From Drechmeria coniospora (Eukaryota; Ascomycota; Sordariomycetes; Hypocreales; Ophiocordycipitaceae): a stretch of 64,000 nt of DNA. The translations under genes were made by a program, and so were the position numbers. This document shows, one piece after another, positions 43,766 through 53,965 of the stretch; positions within the stretch are counted from its first letter, which is position 1; the number at the start of each line of letters is the position of its first letter. Location: positions 372,001-436,000 of the forward strand of contig NC_054391.1 of the NCBI RefSeq assembly GCF_001625195.1, in the 5' to 3' direction. The notes beneath the pieces were generated by a model. That model worked only from the letters and a program-made list of their open reading frames with translations, did not search any database and had not been told where the DNA came from.

Positions 43766-46510
43766 TCACCCACCGGCCGCCGCCGGTGCCTCCCGCACGA
43801 CCCTCGCGTCGCCCAGCTCGGCCCAGGCCACGACCCTGTGACCGTCGTCCTCGCCCTCGCCGTCCGAGTCGGGCACCTCAAACTTGCCGTACACGCGTCG
43901 ACCCGTCTCCTCGTCGTACAGCCTCTCCCGCACGTCGCGGTCGCGCGCGGCCAGGAGCACCTGGAGCGCGTCGTCGTCGCCTCCCGAGAGCACCGTGCCC
44001 GTCTTCTGCGTGAGCTCCGGCTGCCAATTCGTCGCCTTGGACAGCGTCATCTGCTTCCACGTAATCACCATGCCCTCCTTGGCCGCCCCCGCCTCGAGCG
44101 CGGCGAGCACGCTCAGGTCGGCCGGCAGGGCGGGCGTCTCGTCCTCGTCGGGCTCGCGCTCGCCGCCAAAGGGGCTCGGGGCCGACTGCCGTCGCTTGCC
44201 GGGGCCCTGCTGCTCGCCATCCTCGACGAGGATGGCCGAGTCGTCGTCGTAGAATTCTTCGTCAAACGCTTGCGAGCTGCGCTTCCGCTTGCCCCTGCCC
44301 GCCCTCCTGCCCTGCTGCTGCGGATCCCACCGCTGCTGGAATGGAAAGGGAGGCTCGCTGAGGACGATGCCGTCCTGGCAGCACTCGACGGCGCCGTAGA
44401 CAACCTTGTCTCGCCACTCGTCCATGTCCGCGTCGTTGCCCGACGTCTCCGTCGCCTCCGTCGCCTCCTCGTCGAGCCTGACGTTGTTGAGCGGCCGGAC
44501 ATCCTTCATGAGATGCTCCTTGATCCTGTCCTCGTCCGTCTTCGTCCTCGGCGCCCGGAGTCCGAGCGCGCCGAAGAGCAGTCTCCGACCGGCTCCCACG
44601 TCCATGCGAGAACGCCGCTGCTCCGGCACCGCCTCGGCCGCCACTTCGGTCTCTGCCTCGGCGGCATCCCCCGTCGCCACCTGCCGGTCCTCCTGCGTCT
44701 CCTCTGCCGCATCCGCTCCCTGAGCCAGAGTCCGCAAGAGCTGCTCCTTGCGCTCTTGAAGCGACCGTTCCGACGCCAACGAGTCCGGCGTCTCGCATCC
44801 GGAGCCTTGCTGCTTGGCCCAGTGCTTGAGCCGTCGACGACGCGCGTTCCGCTTCTGCGTGCTGCTGAGACCAGTGTACGGCGATGACTCGGCCGGGGCA
44901 TTGGGCGCTTCCGTCGCCATGCGAAGGGCGCCTCGCTGCTGCCTCTGGCCGAGCGGCACTCCGTTTCCGCCCTCGGCGTCGCTGCTGTCGTCGCCCCCGT
45001 CGTCGCCACCGTCGTCGCTGCTGCTCGTGCCTCGGTCGTCTTTGCTCCCACAGAGGCCGTCACCATTCGCGCCGTCCTCCCGGCTGCTACCAGAACCACC
45101 CCCCTGGCTGTCTTCGGAGGCCTCCGAGTCGTCACTGGAGCTGTCGTCGCTTTCTTCCGAGTCGTCGGAGCTGTCGTCGGAGCTGTCGTCACCGTCGCCG
45201 TCGTCGTCCCCTTTGCTCTCGTCAAAGTCGTGAAATTTGTCGGAGCCATCCGAGTCGGCACCAGTTTTGCTGCCCGAGCTGGTCGTTGCTTCGGTGCTCT
45301 CGACCACCTGAATGAGCGGACGGTCTTTTCCCGCCGACGCAGCTTCTTGCCTCGGAGCCGGCGGAGGGTGCAGAGACGGGCTGAAGAGCATCTCCAAGAT
45401 CTTGTCCAGTCCCAACGCGGGCTTGTTCGATCGCTTTAGCGACTGATACGTGTTGATGACATTTTTGGACTGCAGCAGGAACTCCGTGGCAATGCCGGAA
45501 ACGGGCGTCGAGGGAAATGCGGCGATGAGAGCGTCCAGCTCGCAGCTGTCGCGAAGCAGGCTTGTGCAGACGGAATCGACGCCTGCGGAATCGCCCACGC
45601 GCTTGTCGGGCATTTCGTCATCCGAGGAGGCGGAACCTGAAGGGGCACTCGAGTCCTCCTTGGACGGGCCTTCATCCAGAGCCCAGGTGGGGTGCTCGTG
45701 GCCGACGATGGCGTTGTCCTGCCGTAGCAACTCGAGTTCCTCGTCGATGGCCTCGTCGTCCCCACCCACGTAGTCTTCTTCTTCGTCGTCGTCGTCGTTT
45801 ACTTCTTCGTCGGCAAAGGATTCATCTAGCATTCGTGTCGGCGTCAGACATGCATGGACAAGCCGTCAAGCGAAGGGCGAGGGAATGCTCCGGTAATTAC
45901 CATCATCGTCCGTCGGAGCCTCCAGAAGCAGTTGGGGCATCCGCTGCTCATCGCCGTCGACGTCATCGTCCGCGTCGGCACGGTGGCCCAACGCGGTACG
46001 CAGTCGTTTTCGCGGCGGGAGATCGACGGCGGGTCGATCGCGCGGCGTCCGGAGCCATGGCCTGCCAAAGGCCAGACCGTCCACCAGATGCTTGCCGTCC
46101 GAGGATATCTGATGGCGCCCGCTCAGCCGTCTGCGTTTGAGGTCGTCGCCCAGCAACGATCGGATGCTGTCGGCAGTCCACGGTCAGCACTAGAGACGAG
46201 ACGAGACGCCAAGGTCGGCCGCCAAAGGGGGGGAGGGGGGGGCGCACATGACGGTGTCCTCGTCCTTGAGAACCTGATGCACCGGCTGGAAGTGAAGGCA
46301 CTCAAAGGTCCCGTCGTGGGCGCTGACGAGTTCGACGACGTAGTCTTCGAGGCCCCACTCGCCGCTCTCGAGGGGCACGACGTCGTTTATCTGGGCAAGC
46401 AGCTGGGAGATGATGGGCTTGCCGGCCAGAGGGCAGGGCCAGACGAAGCAGGTGTCGGGCACGCCGAGACGCTGGACGACGACGTGGAGGCGAAGGACCT
46501 CGTGCGACAT
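43766..46510 (-). CDS. large acidic DUF7357 (coilin-like) nuclear protein, 862 aa
   Basis: Function not established; fungal proteins with this N-terminal domain have been likened to coilin, the Cajal-body scaffold. Exons are 46510-46248, 46166-45901 and 45825-43766, with introns of 81 and 75 nt. The N-terminal domain (about 1-130) reads MSHEVLRLHVVVQRLGV, VVPLESGEWGLEDYVVELV, HQVLKDEDTV|IIRSLLGDDLKRRRLSGRHQIS and FGRPWLRTPRDRPAVDLPPRKR. The middle is very acidic, with long Asp/Ser runs. Basic patches ([39 protein letters not shown]) suggest nuclear localisation. The C-terminal part has ITWKQMTLSKATNWQPEL and RERLYDEETGRRVYGKFEVPDSD, reminiscent of an atypical Tudor-like end. Both introns have good branch sites. 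Confidence 0.78.
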
Positions 46511-46789
46511 GGTGGCGGCCCGTCGTTACTTTGGACTCATGCTTCTGGGCGAATGCAAAAATCGGGGGGGCAAACGAGTCGGGATTTGCGGAAGAAGAGG
46601 GGGGAGGGGGGTGTTGGATGAAGTGGAAGAGGCAGAAGAAAAGGACGTGAACGGTTTGATCGTCGACACGAGATTAAAGTGCGGGATGTGAAGAAGCATA
46701 CGGAGTACCGTACCGCTAGTACAAGTAATGCACAGTAATGTGTGGGCAAGCGGAGCGACAAAGAATTATGGCCAAGTATTACTACCTAC
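46511..46789. other. upstream region of the coilin-like gene
   Basis: Fewer than 300 bp of unremarkable DNA before the next repeat array; probable promoter. Confidence 0.4.
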
Positions 46790-47275
46790 AAGCACAGTAC
46801 ATGTAGTAGCAAATACTGTGCAGTAATTACATGTAGCAAATACTGTGCAGTACATGTAGTAGCAAATATTGTACAGTACATGTTGTAGCAAATACAGTAC
46901 AGCACAGGTAATAGCAAATACTGTACTTACAGCACATGTAGTAGCAAATGCAGTACAGTACATGTAGTAGCAAATACTGTGCAGTACGTGAAGTAGCAAA
47001 TACTGTAATTATATCACAAGTAGTAGCAAATACAGTGCAGTACTTGTAGTAGCAAACACTGCTATTATAGCACAAGTAGTAGCAAATACAGTGCACTACA
47101 TGTAGTAGCAAATACTGTACAGCACGTGTAGTAGCAAATACAGTACAGTACATGTCGTAGCAAATACAGTACAGTACATGTAGTAGCAAATACTGTACAG
47201 TACTCCGTACAAGTAGTAGCAAATACAGTACAGTACATGTAGTAGAAAATACTGTACAGTACATGTTCATTCTAG
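46790..47275. repeat. ~24-bp minisatellite (ACATGTAGTAGCAAATACTGTACAGT)
   Basis: About 20 units of 22-28 bp with core GTAGTAGCAAATAC and flanking TGTACAGTACATG. AT-rich compared with the neighbourhood. Each linker (ACTGTACAGT) is nearly palindromic, so single strands could fold. Confidence 0.9.
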
Positions 47276-47884
47276 GTACGTGCAACAATTACAGCACTGT
47301 TGGTGCCGAGTTTGTAGGCGGCCTCTGGGTGTCGCCGCACTATGAGTAGGAATTTCCAGTGGCCCTATTGCCTGGCAGCGTGCCGCATCACCGCTGGCCA
47401 TGTTCCATCGCCGTTCTCCCAGTCCACCCTCCGCCGCAGTCACCACAGCAGCGGCCAAGAAAGGGGGTTTCTCTCGAAAGGGAGACTGTCGCATAACGCT
47501 TGCTCAGCATGGGCACGGAATATTCATGTAAGCTGGCTGAAGCACGACATGACTCTCATGGGTAGGTAGTAGATACAAGTACAAGCTCCAGTGAGTGACC
47601 AAAAGCAAACGCCCGCAACTCATGGTTGCAGGGGGTATGTGGGTGTAAATGCAGCAGCAGCAGCAGCAGCGACAGCAAGGGTAATAGGTAGCAGTACCAG
47701 TAGTGGTCGTAGTACCCCGTGTGAACAAGGCACCGGCAGCTGCTCCGTGATACCCGTACCTAGCAGTATGCAAAAAATGCTCGGCGTGGTGAAACGCCTC
47801 GAATGTGTCCATGAAAGCTTCCCAGCCAAGCAGGCAGCCCAAACTCCATCGGATGCGTCGGGAGCGGTCGGTCCCGTGACTCGT
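47276..47884. other. intergenic downstream of rib1
   Basis: A GCAGCA microsatellite is at 47649-47670. No gene supported. Confidence 0.45.
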
Positions 47885-49112
47885 CTACGGCCCGGCAGCC
47901 TCCAGCATGTGGCCCATCTTTTCAATCTAGGACGCGGCGCGTGAGCGGATGGACGGATGGAAGATGGACCATGGACCATGGACCATGGACCATAGACCAT
48001 GGATCATGGACGGATGCCCCATGGCGGCAACAACATACCTTCGTCTTGAGATATCCCTCCACCTCGCGACTCCGGAAGCCGCCCTCGCCCTTCCAGGAGA
48101 GCGGAACCATGGCGACGCGCTCCTTGACGACAACCTCCCGGTTGGGCCCCTCGACGGCCCGAATCTTCTCCGGGTTGTTGGTCAGCAGCCGGACGTCCCG
48201 CTGGCCGAGGTCGAGCAGCATGGCCGTCGCGAGGCCGTAGCTCCGCGCGTCGGCCGGGTGGCGCAGCAGCAGGTTCGCCTCGACCGTGTCGGAGCCGAGG
48301 TCCTGCAGGTTGTAGGCCTTGAGCTTCTCGCCGAGGCCGATGCCCCGGCCCTCCTGGCGCAGGTAGACGATGATGCCGCCGGCGGCGTTGCCGGCCAGGC
48401 CCATGAGGCGGGCGGCCTCGTCGAGCTGCTCGCCGCAGTCGCAGCGCGCCGACCAGGCCGTCTCGCCCGTGTAGCACTCGGAGTGGATGCGGACGAGGGG
48501 CGGCTGGCCCGCCGACGGCGAGGGCGAGGGTGTCGCCGGCTCCGAAGCCTCGACCCCGCTCGTCGTCCGTCCGGGGTAGAGCCGGCCGGTGTAGGCGCCC
48601 CTGACCATGCGGTCCATCTCCGTCTCGCCCTCGCGGGGCGCGTCGAGGCTCCGGCTCCGGATGTGCTTGCCGAAGACGATGGCGAGGTGCTCCTTGCTGT
48701 CGACGTTGTTCGAGTAGAGGTGGAGGAACATCTCGGCGCCGGCGACGGTCGGTATGCGGGCGCGGACGATGCACTGGACCTCGGGCAGCGTCTCGAGCAG
48801 CCGCGGCTTCCTGCTGCCGCAGCCGCCCGAGGGGATGGAGCTGTCGACAAGGACGCCTCGCGGGCCGGTCGTCGTCGGAGCCGGCGTCTGCGTACCGGGC
48901 GTCTGCGGGGGCGTAAAGGCCGGCGAGAGGAGGGAGGGAGGGGGCATCATCGGCCGCGTCGTGTCATCGTCCGCCGGAGCCTCGGGCTTTCGGGGGGGGG
49001 AGCGGGGGAGGGAGAGGGAGAGCTCGTCCACGGGCTCGTCGCCGTCATGATGCCGGTGGGAGTCGGTTCGGGGGGAGTAAAAGGACGGCAGCTGGTGGTC
49101 CGACGACGGCAT
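47885..49112 (-). CDS. rib1: GTP cyclohydrolase II, riboflavin biosynthesis, 371 aa
   Basis: First committed enzyme of riboflavin synthesis, converting GTP to 2,5-diamino-6-ribosylamino-4(3H)-pyrimidinone 5'-phosphate, formate and pyrophosphate. Exons are 49112-48039 and 47926-47885. The intron (112 nt, GTATGT..CCTAG) precedes a 14-codon last exon encoding [13 protein letters not shown]. The first 80 residues are a Pro/Thr/Ser-rich extension. Catalytic domain: [22 protein letters not shown] carries the three zinc Cys, and [18 protein letters not shown] the conserved Tyr and Arg. [17 protein letters not shown] and [16 protein letters not shown] complete the family pattern. An 11-aa Ser/Pro insertion lies before PPLVRIHSE. 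Reading through the intron would add an unrelated repetitive tail. Confidence 0.94.
47940..48012. repeat. 7-bp repeat (CATGGAC)n in the rib1 intron
   Basis: A run of GACCATG/CATGGAC units at about 47965-48010 lies inside the last intron of rib1. Confidence 0.7.
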
Positions 49113-49389
49113 CGTGAGCCGGCGGCGTCGTGCGTTTCGCCGGGACCTGTGCGGGTGCGGCGACGCCTCGGACGGACAGGTGGCTACTCAAGGCGGCACG
49201 CATGCGTGGAGGCACGGAAGCATGAAGCGAGAGGCGCCGTGGAAGTCGGAGCGTCGTGGGAGGCAAGCATGTGCTTGATCCGAGGTGAATCGGAAGTGGG
49301 ATTCGGACGAGGCCAGAATGAAATGCCGTTGGTTCGACGTGACCCATTAGTCATGGAGCCTCGGCGAACAGCGGGGTGGTGGGGGTGGG

Positions 49390-50110
49390 GGTGGGACAAT
49401 AGGGGGTTCCCTATTCTCATAGAAATACAGGGTACCTGTACAGTAATTACAGTATAGTAATAACTGTATGCTTACTGCACTTGTAGGGGATGAAAGGGGG
49501 GTTCCCTATTCTCATAGAAATATAGAGTACCTGTACAGTGATTATAGGAATTACTGTATAATTACTGTATAATTACTGTATACAGGCTACGGTGGCGGGG
49601 GGGGGGGGGGGTGAAAGGGGGGTTCCCTATTCTCACAGAAATACCTGTACAGTAATTATAGTATTAACTGTATACTCACCGTACCTACAGGCTACTGTAA
49701 TAAATGGGGGGGTCCCTTTTCTCCCAGAAATACCTGTACAGTAATTATAGTAATTACTGCATGACTACTGCGTACTTGCAGTACCTACAGGCTACAGTAA
49801 TGAAAGGGGGGGTCACTTTTTCCACAGAAATACCTGTACAGTAATTACAGTAATTACTGTACAATTACTGCGTACTTGCAGTACCTACAGGCTATAGTAA
49901 TGAAAGGGGGGGTCCCTTTTCCCACAGAAATACCTGTACAGTAATTATAGTAACTGCTGTATAATTAATGCATACTTACAGTACCTACAGGCTACAGTAA
50001 TGAAAGGGGGGGCCCCTATTCTCACAGAAATACCTGTACGGTACGGAGTAATTATAGTAGTTACTATATATTATTTACTGTATACTTACAGTCCCTACTC
50101 CGTACAGGCT
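49390..50110. repeat. ~100-bp tandem repeat, about seven units
   Basis: Each unit starts near GAAAGGGGGGGTCCCTTTTC, continues CACAGAAATACCTGTACAGTAATTATAGTAATTACTG in pieces and ends TACCTACAGGCTACAGTAAT. Units are AT-rich with G-runs, in sharp contrast to the flanking genes. The array is in the upstream region of rib1 (start 49112) and beyond the 3' end of the secreted-protein gene at 50566. Confidence 0.9.
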
Positions 50111-50565
50111 ACAGAACTCCATACCTCAGCCTACAGCACTCCGTACCTCAGCCTACAGCACTCCGTTCCTACAGTCTACAGCACTCCGCACCTACAGGCA
50201 ACAGCACTCCGCCGCACCTACAGGCTACGGCACTCCGTTCCTACACACACCCAAGTAAGCACCTACTCCTTCATCGTCATGCTTGGTGATGGGCACCATG
50301 ACGGCAACTCGACTGCTTGGAGCACGAGCGCGTGTCCTCCGTACAACTACGAGCATGCTCCGGCGTGCTGTACATGCTCATGCACGCAGTGCCACTTCTG
50401 CCCGTCATCTTGCGGCCCGCGCGAGCCATCATTTCGCCAGATCAGCTGGTCTATTCATCACGACAAACTCTATATGTGACGGTGAAGAAGAAGAGAAAAA
50501 CTGCCATGCCAATCCATGGCTGCCCCCGTACCCAGGCCTGCTCGGTATCCGGTCGGCCGGTGCTC
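50111..50565. other. intergenic, short CTACAGCACTCCG repeats
   Basis: Six or so copies of a 21-27 bp unit with CTACAGCACTCCGTACCT lie at 50105-50245. No gene supported in the remainder. Confidence 0.55.
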
Positions 50566-51225
50566 CTAGGACGGGACCTGCTTCCCCGTGCCGTACTGCA
50601 GGTTGACGACGCTGCTGTTGAGGGGGTCGGCGGCCCCGAGCTGGTGCGGGCACTTGGCCTGGTTGCTCGTCTGCATGTCGAGCGTGCACACCTCGTCGTG
50701 GCCGTACTTGCACTGGGGATCCAAAATGTTGACCAGCGCAAGGTTCTTGGCCACCCAGCTGTCGGGCTGGCTCTGGCAGAGGGCGACGTAGTTCATGCTG
50801 TTGGCGGCCGAGAGCGACAGCTTGCCGCCGGCGAAGAGGTGCTTGCACTCGTCGGCCGGCACCGTCCGGTACGTCATGGCGACGCCGCCGCCCGTGTGCG
50901 GCTTGCTCTCGGCGCCCTCGCCAAAGACGAGCGTGTTCCAGGCGTCGTACGAGATGTCGTGGGCGCCGGTCGACTGGTCGACCTTGAGCAGGTGCAGGCT
51001 GCGGTCCCCGTGCGTCACCTTGACGCAGATGTTGTCGCAGTCGACGGGCTCCGGCCAGTAGGCCACTCGGTTGGTGTCGAGCTTGCATCCGAGGGCGCCG
51101 ATCGACGACGAGTACTGCTCGTGGGGCGTCACGCTGATGCCCAGCTCCGGTCGGAGGGGGGTGCAGAGGGCCGAGGCGGCGACGGCGGCCGAGGCGGCGA
51201 CGGCTGCGCGGGTGGCGAAGAACAT
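50566..51225 (-). CDS. secreted Cys-containing protein, possible barwin-like fold, 219 aa
   Basis: Extracellular protein of unknown function. The N-terminus MFFATRAAVAASAAVAASALC is a signal peptide. The mature part has eight further Cys and no membrane segment. Conserved-looking blocks: YSSSIGALGCKLDTNRVAYWP, VDCDNICVKVTHGDRSLHLLK, DQSTGAHDISYDAWNTLVFG and LSAANSMNYVALCQSQPDSW. The DxCDNxCVKV..HLLKVDQSTGAHDISYDAW pattern recalls double-psi beta-barrel (barwin/expansin-like) secreted fungal proteins, an assignment by pattern only. Single exon, ATG at 51225; a TATAAG lies at 51486-51491. It may be an effector or cell-surface protein. Confidence 0.7.
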   Translation of the reverse strand: MFFATRAAVAASAAVAASALCTPLRPELGISVTPHEQYSSSIGALGCKLDTNRVAYWPEPVDCDNICVKVTHGDRSLHLLKVDQSTGAHDISYDAWNTLVFGEGAESKPHTGGGVAMTYRTVPADECKHLFAGGKLSLSAANSMNYVALCQSQPDSWVAKNLALVNILDPQCKYGHDEVCTLDMQTSNQAKCPHQLGAADPLNSSVVNLQYGTGKQVPS

Positions 51226-51984
51226 GCTGGCGGTGACGAGCGTGCTTGTGGGAGTCGGCGGAGCGAATGTGTCGAATGCTTGTAGAATGAATGCCGGGCG
51301 ACGACGAAGAGAATGGAGTGGTGTCTATGGTGGGAATGGAGTCGAATGAATGAATGGCGCTTGTCTCTGTCAAAGAGAGCAACGAGGAGAAATTCCCAAA
51401 AGGAGAGTGGTGCTTGAAGAAGCCGTCGTCTGTGGGTGCCGAACCGGGGACGGAGAAGCGTCGACATGGGCGAGGAGGGCTCCTACTTATACCCGTCCAT
51501 GGTGAACTGTTCACATGCTGCCATGGGCCTCCATGCACGCCTGGCCTCCATGCACGCCTCGCTCCTCCTTGGCCGGGGGGCCAATCAAGCGGCGGAGCGG
51601 CGAGCAGAGCCATGTTCTCGCCTGCGCTCGTCGCCATGATTGCGTTGCCGTCCACGTCCCAGCCTCATTCGTCGACACGATTCAGGGGTCTCGGTCGTCG
51701 AGCGACGGAACTCGGGGCCTGGCAGTCAGCCGTGGACGAGTGCGACCCCATGCCACTGTTCCAGCCGTCCGGTCAACACAAGGGACCTCGTGCTAGGTCG
51801 TCGACGCCGACGAATGGCAACGGCCGGTACGCCTTCAGCATCGCCGAGACTGGTGTGGTCCGCGTGCCGGCCTACCTGACGCCCAGCCTGGCCCGGGGCC
51901 GTTCAGGGGAGCGCCATTCCCAGGCTGGCATAGCCCCAGGCACGATGACCTGACAGCCTTTAAACGGTGCGAGGTGGCCCGCCG
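51226..51984. other. upstream region of secreted-protein gene
   Basis: TATA-like TATAAG (minus strand) at 51486-51491, about 260 bp from the start. Open frames on the plus strand (51354-51953) are unrecognised. Confidence 0.45.
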
Positions 51985-52064
51985 GATGGCATCGTACCGG
52001 GATGGCATCGTACCGGGATGGGATCGTACCGGGATGGGATCGTACCGGGATGGCGTCGACGTGG
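51985..52064. repeat. 16-bp tandem repeat, five units
   Basis: Units of GATGG(C/G)ATCGTACCGG, the last one degenerate. Confidence 0.9.
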
Positions 52065-53965
52065 GATGAAGGCCAGGGTCCGGTTCACGAAAAGATTGGA
52101 CGAGCGACGCATCGGCAAGCCTTGCCATCCCCGTAGCACTCGCAGGGGCATCGTGGAGAGAGGTCGCCAAGCAGCTATGGGAGGGGGCGATGTGACTTGG
52201 CCGCCAAATGTGCCGGGTGTCCCTTGGCCGCATCTTCGAAGCTGTTGCTTATGCGCCGCCCTCGTTAGCCGCCACCTGGACCCCAAACAGGAGGAAATGC
52301 CTCACGGCGGCCACGATGACGACACGGACCATGGCGCAAGGGCCATGCATGAAATAGAGCAGAGGCCTTCCTTGTGCCTGTGCATTTTAACTTTGGCCGT
52401 GTCTGGATCGGGCCAACCGAAGTCTGAGTTTGCTGTCGTCTGATCTTTGAGGCTCGTCGAGTGTTGAAAAGGGAAAGGAAAAGGAGAGGGGGGGGGGGGA
52501 GTCGAGCGATCTGACCCCAACAAAGGAAAGGAACCCCCATGTACAGAGTACTCTGTACAAGTAAAAGAAATACTTGTAGGTGTACTGGATGCACACCGTA
52601 CTCCGTACTCTGTAGGTGCAAGTACTCCGTGGTTGCAAGTAGTTGTGAGTAGTTGCAAGTACTCCGTACTCCGAAATACTGGGAATATTATTAGGCACTC
52701 CGTACCTGCATCCGTACGCCGATGTATACAGTACACGTGCGCAGCACATGCCGTCTACGCATGTACTGCTACTTCGGCCAAACGCGCCGTGAGGGCCGAC
52801 GGGTGGTCGACGTTGGTAATTCGTCGAGGTCGACGTGCGGTGCCATGTACCTGTACTTGCGTTGAACCACGATGCGTCAGCTTTCCTCCATTACGCGGCA
52901 ATCCCGCTCCAGGGAAGGAGGTTCATGACAAGATTTTCATCCGAGGCCACGCTGTGCTTGTAACGAGACGCGCGCGGTCAATGTTTTGCTGTTGTTCTCA
53001 TGCCCCGATCCGAGGCCGTCGTGTTTGCAATGGCGCCCGTCGAGCATGGAGGGTCGGCACGCGCAGATGGTATCCTGTCTGTTACTGGGGACGCAAGGTC
53101 AAAATGGCAAACCACCGAGTCAGTGAAGGGAGCCACCGGTGGCTATAGGGTAGGCTGCTGTGCGTGCAACTGCTCGTTCTGCGGGCTTCCGAGTACAAGC
53201 CCGGGCGGTGGAATTTGTTCCTGCGTGGGATACTTGGCAGAGCATGAGCCAGACATTGGTTTCTTGACTGTGTTGATGGGCAGAGGAGGCATCTCCATCT
53301 GTCGTCGTCATCGGGCAGGGTAATAATACCAGCAAAGTAATTGCATCTCCAGTTTCACGCATACTTACACCACTGTAGTTGTGCTAACAGTACTTTGTTA
53401 TTCTGCATGTACTGTACGTGAACAGTACATCGAGTAGGTGTACCTGTAAGTGGGTGTACATGTACCCTGAACGGGGACCGATTACTTGTAGCTACATGTT
53501 AGTACAGTAAGTACTTCGTATGGAGTGATACGGAGTACCAACTTGTACGAGGACGGCTGGAATATTCATACTGCACAAAAGCTGCTATTACAAGAGCAGT
53601 ACTCAGCAAGGCCGGTTGTACTCGGTAACAATCCCTGTAGGCGTACAAGAGGTGTCATTTCAAGTAAGTAAGTAGGTGTCTGTATTCCGTACGGAGAGTT
53701 CGCTACCAAGTAATACCTAATTACTTGTGCAGTGCACGTAGCGCATATTACAAGTAAGTACTTGCGTGCGTCAAGTACAGTACACCCCCTACAGGTACAG
53801 TACATGACGGTGTACTGGGGGGCCAACGCTCACCCCCACCTGCATCGCCGGCCGCGTACAACCATCCTATCGATAAGCGACTGTCGCTGCGGCCAAAAAC
53901 TTTTCCCATTCGGCTTCCTCCCAGCCAGCGTCCTCAGCAGCGGCGGCAGCCCCAACCGTCGCACG
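52065..53965. other. intergenic before rpa43, GTAC-rich
   Basis: No supported gene in 1.9 kb. 52.54-52.75 kb and 53.35-53.82 kb are dense in GTAC, TACTCCGTA and TACGGAGTA motifs, the latter block reaching within 150 bp of rpa43. Confidence 0.45.
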
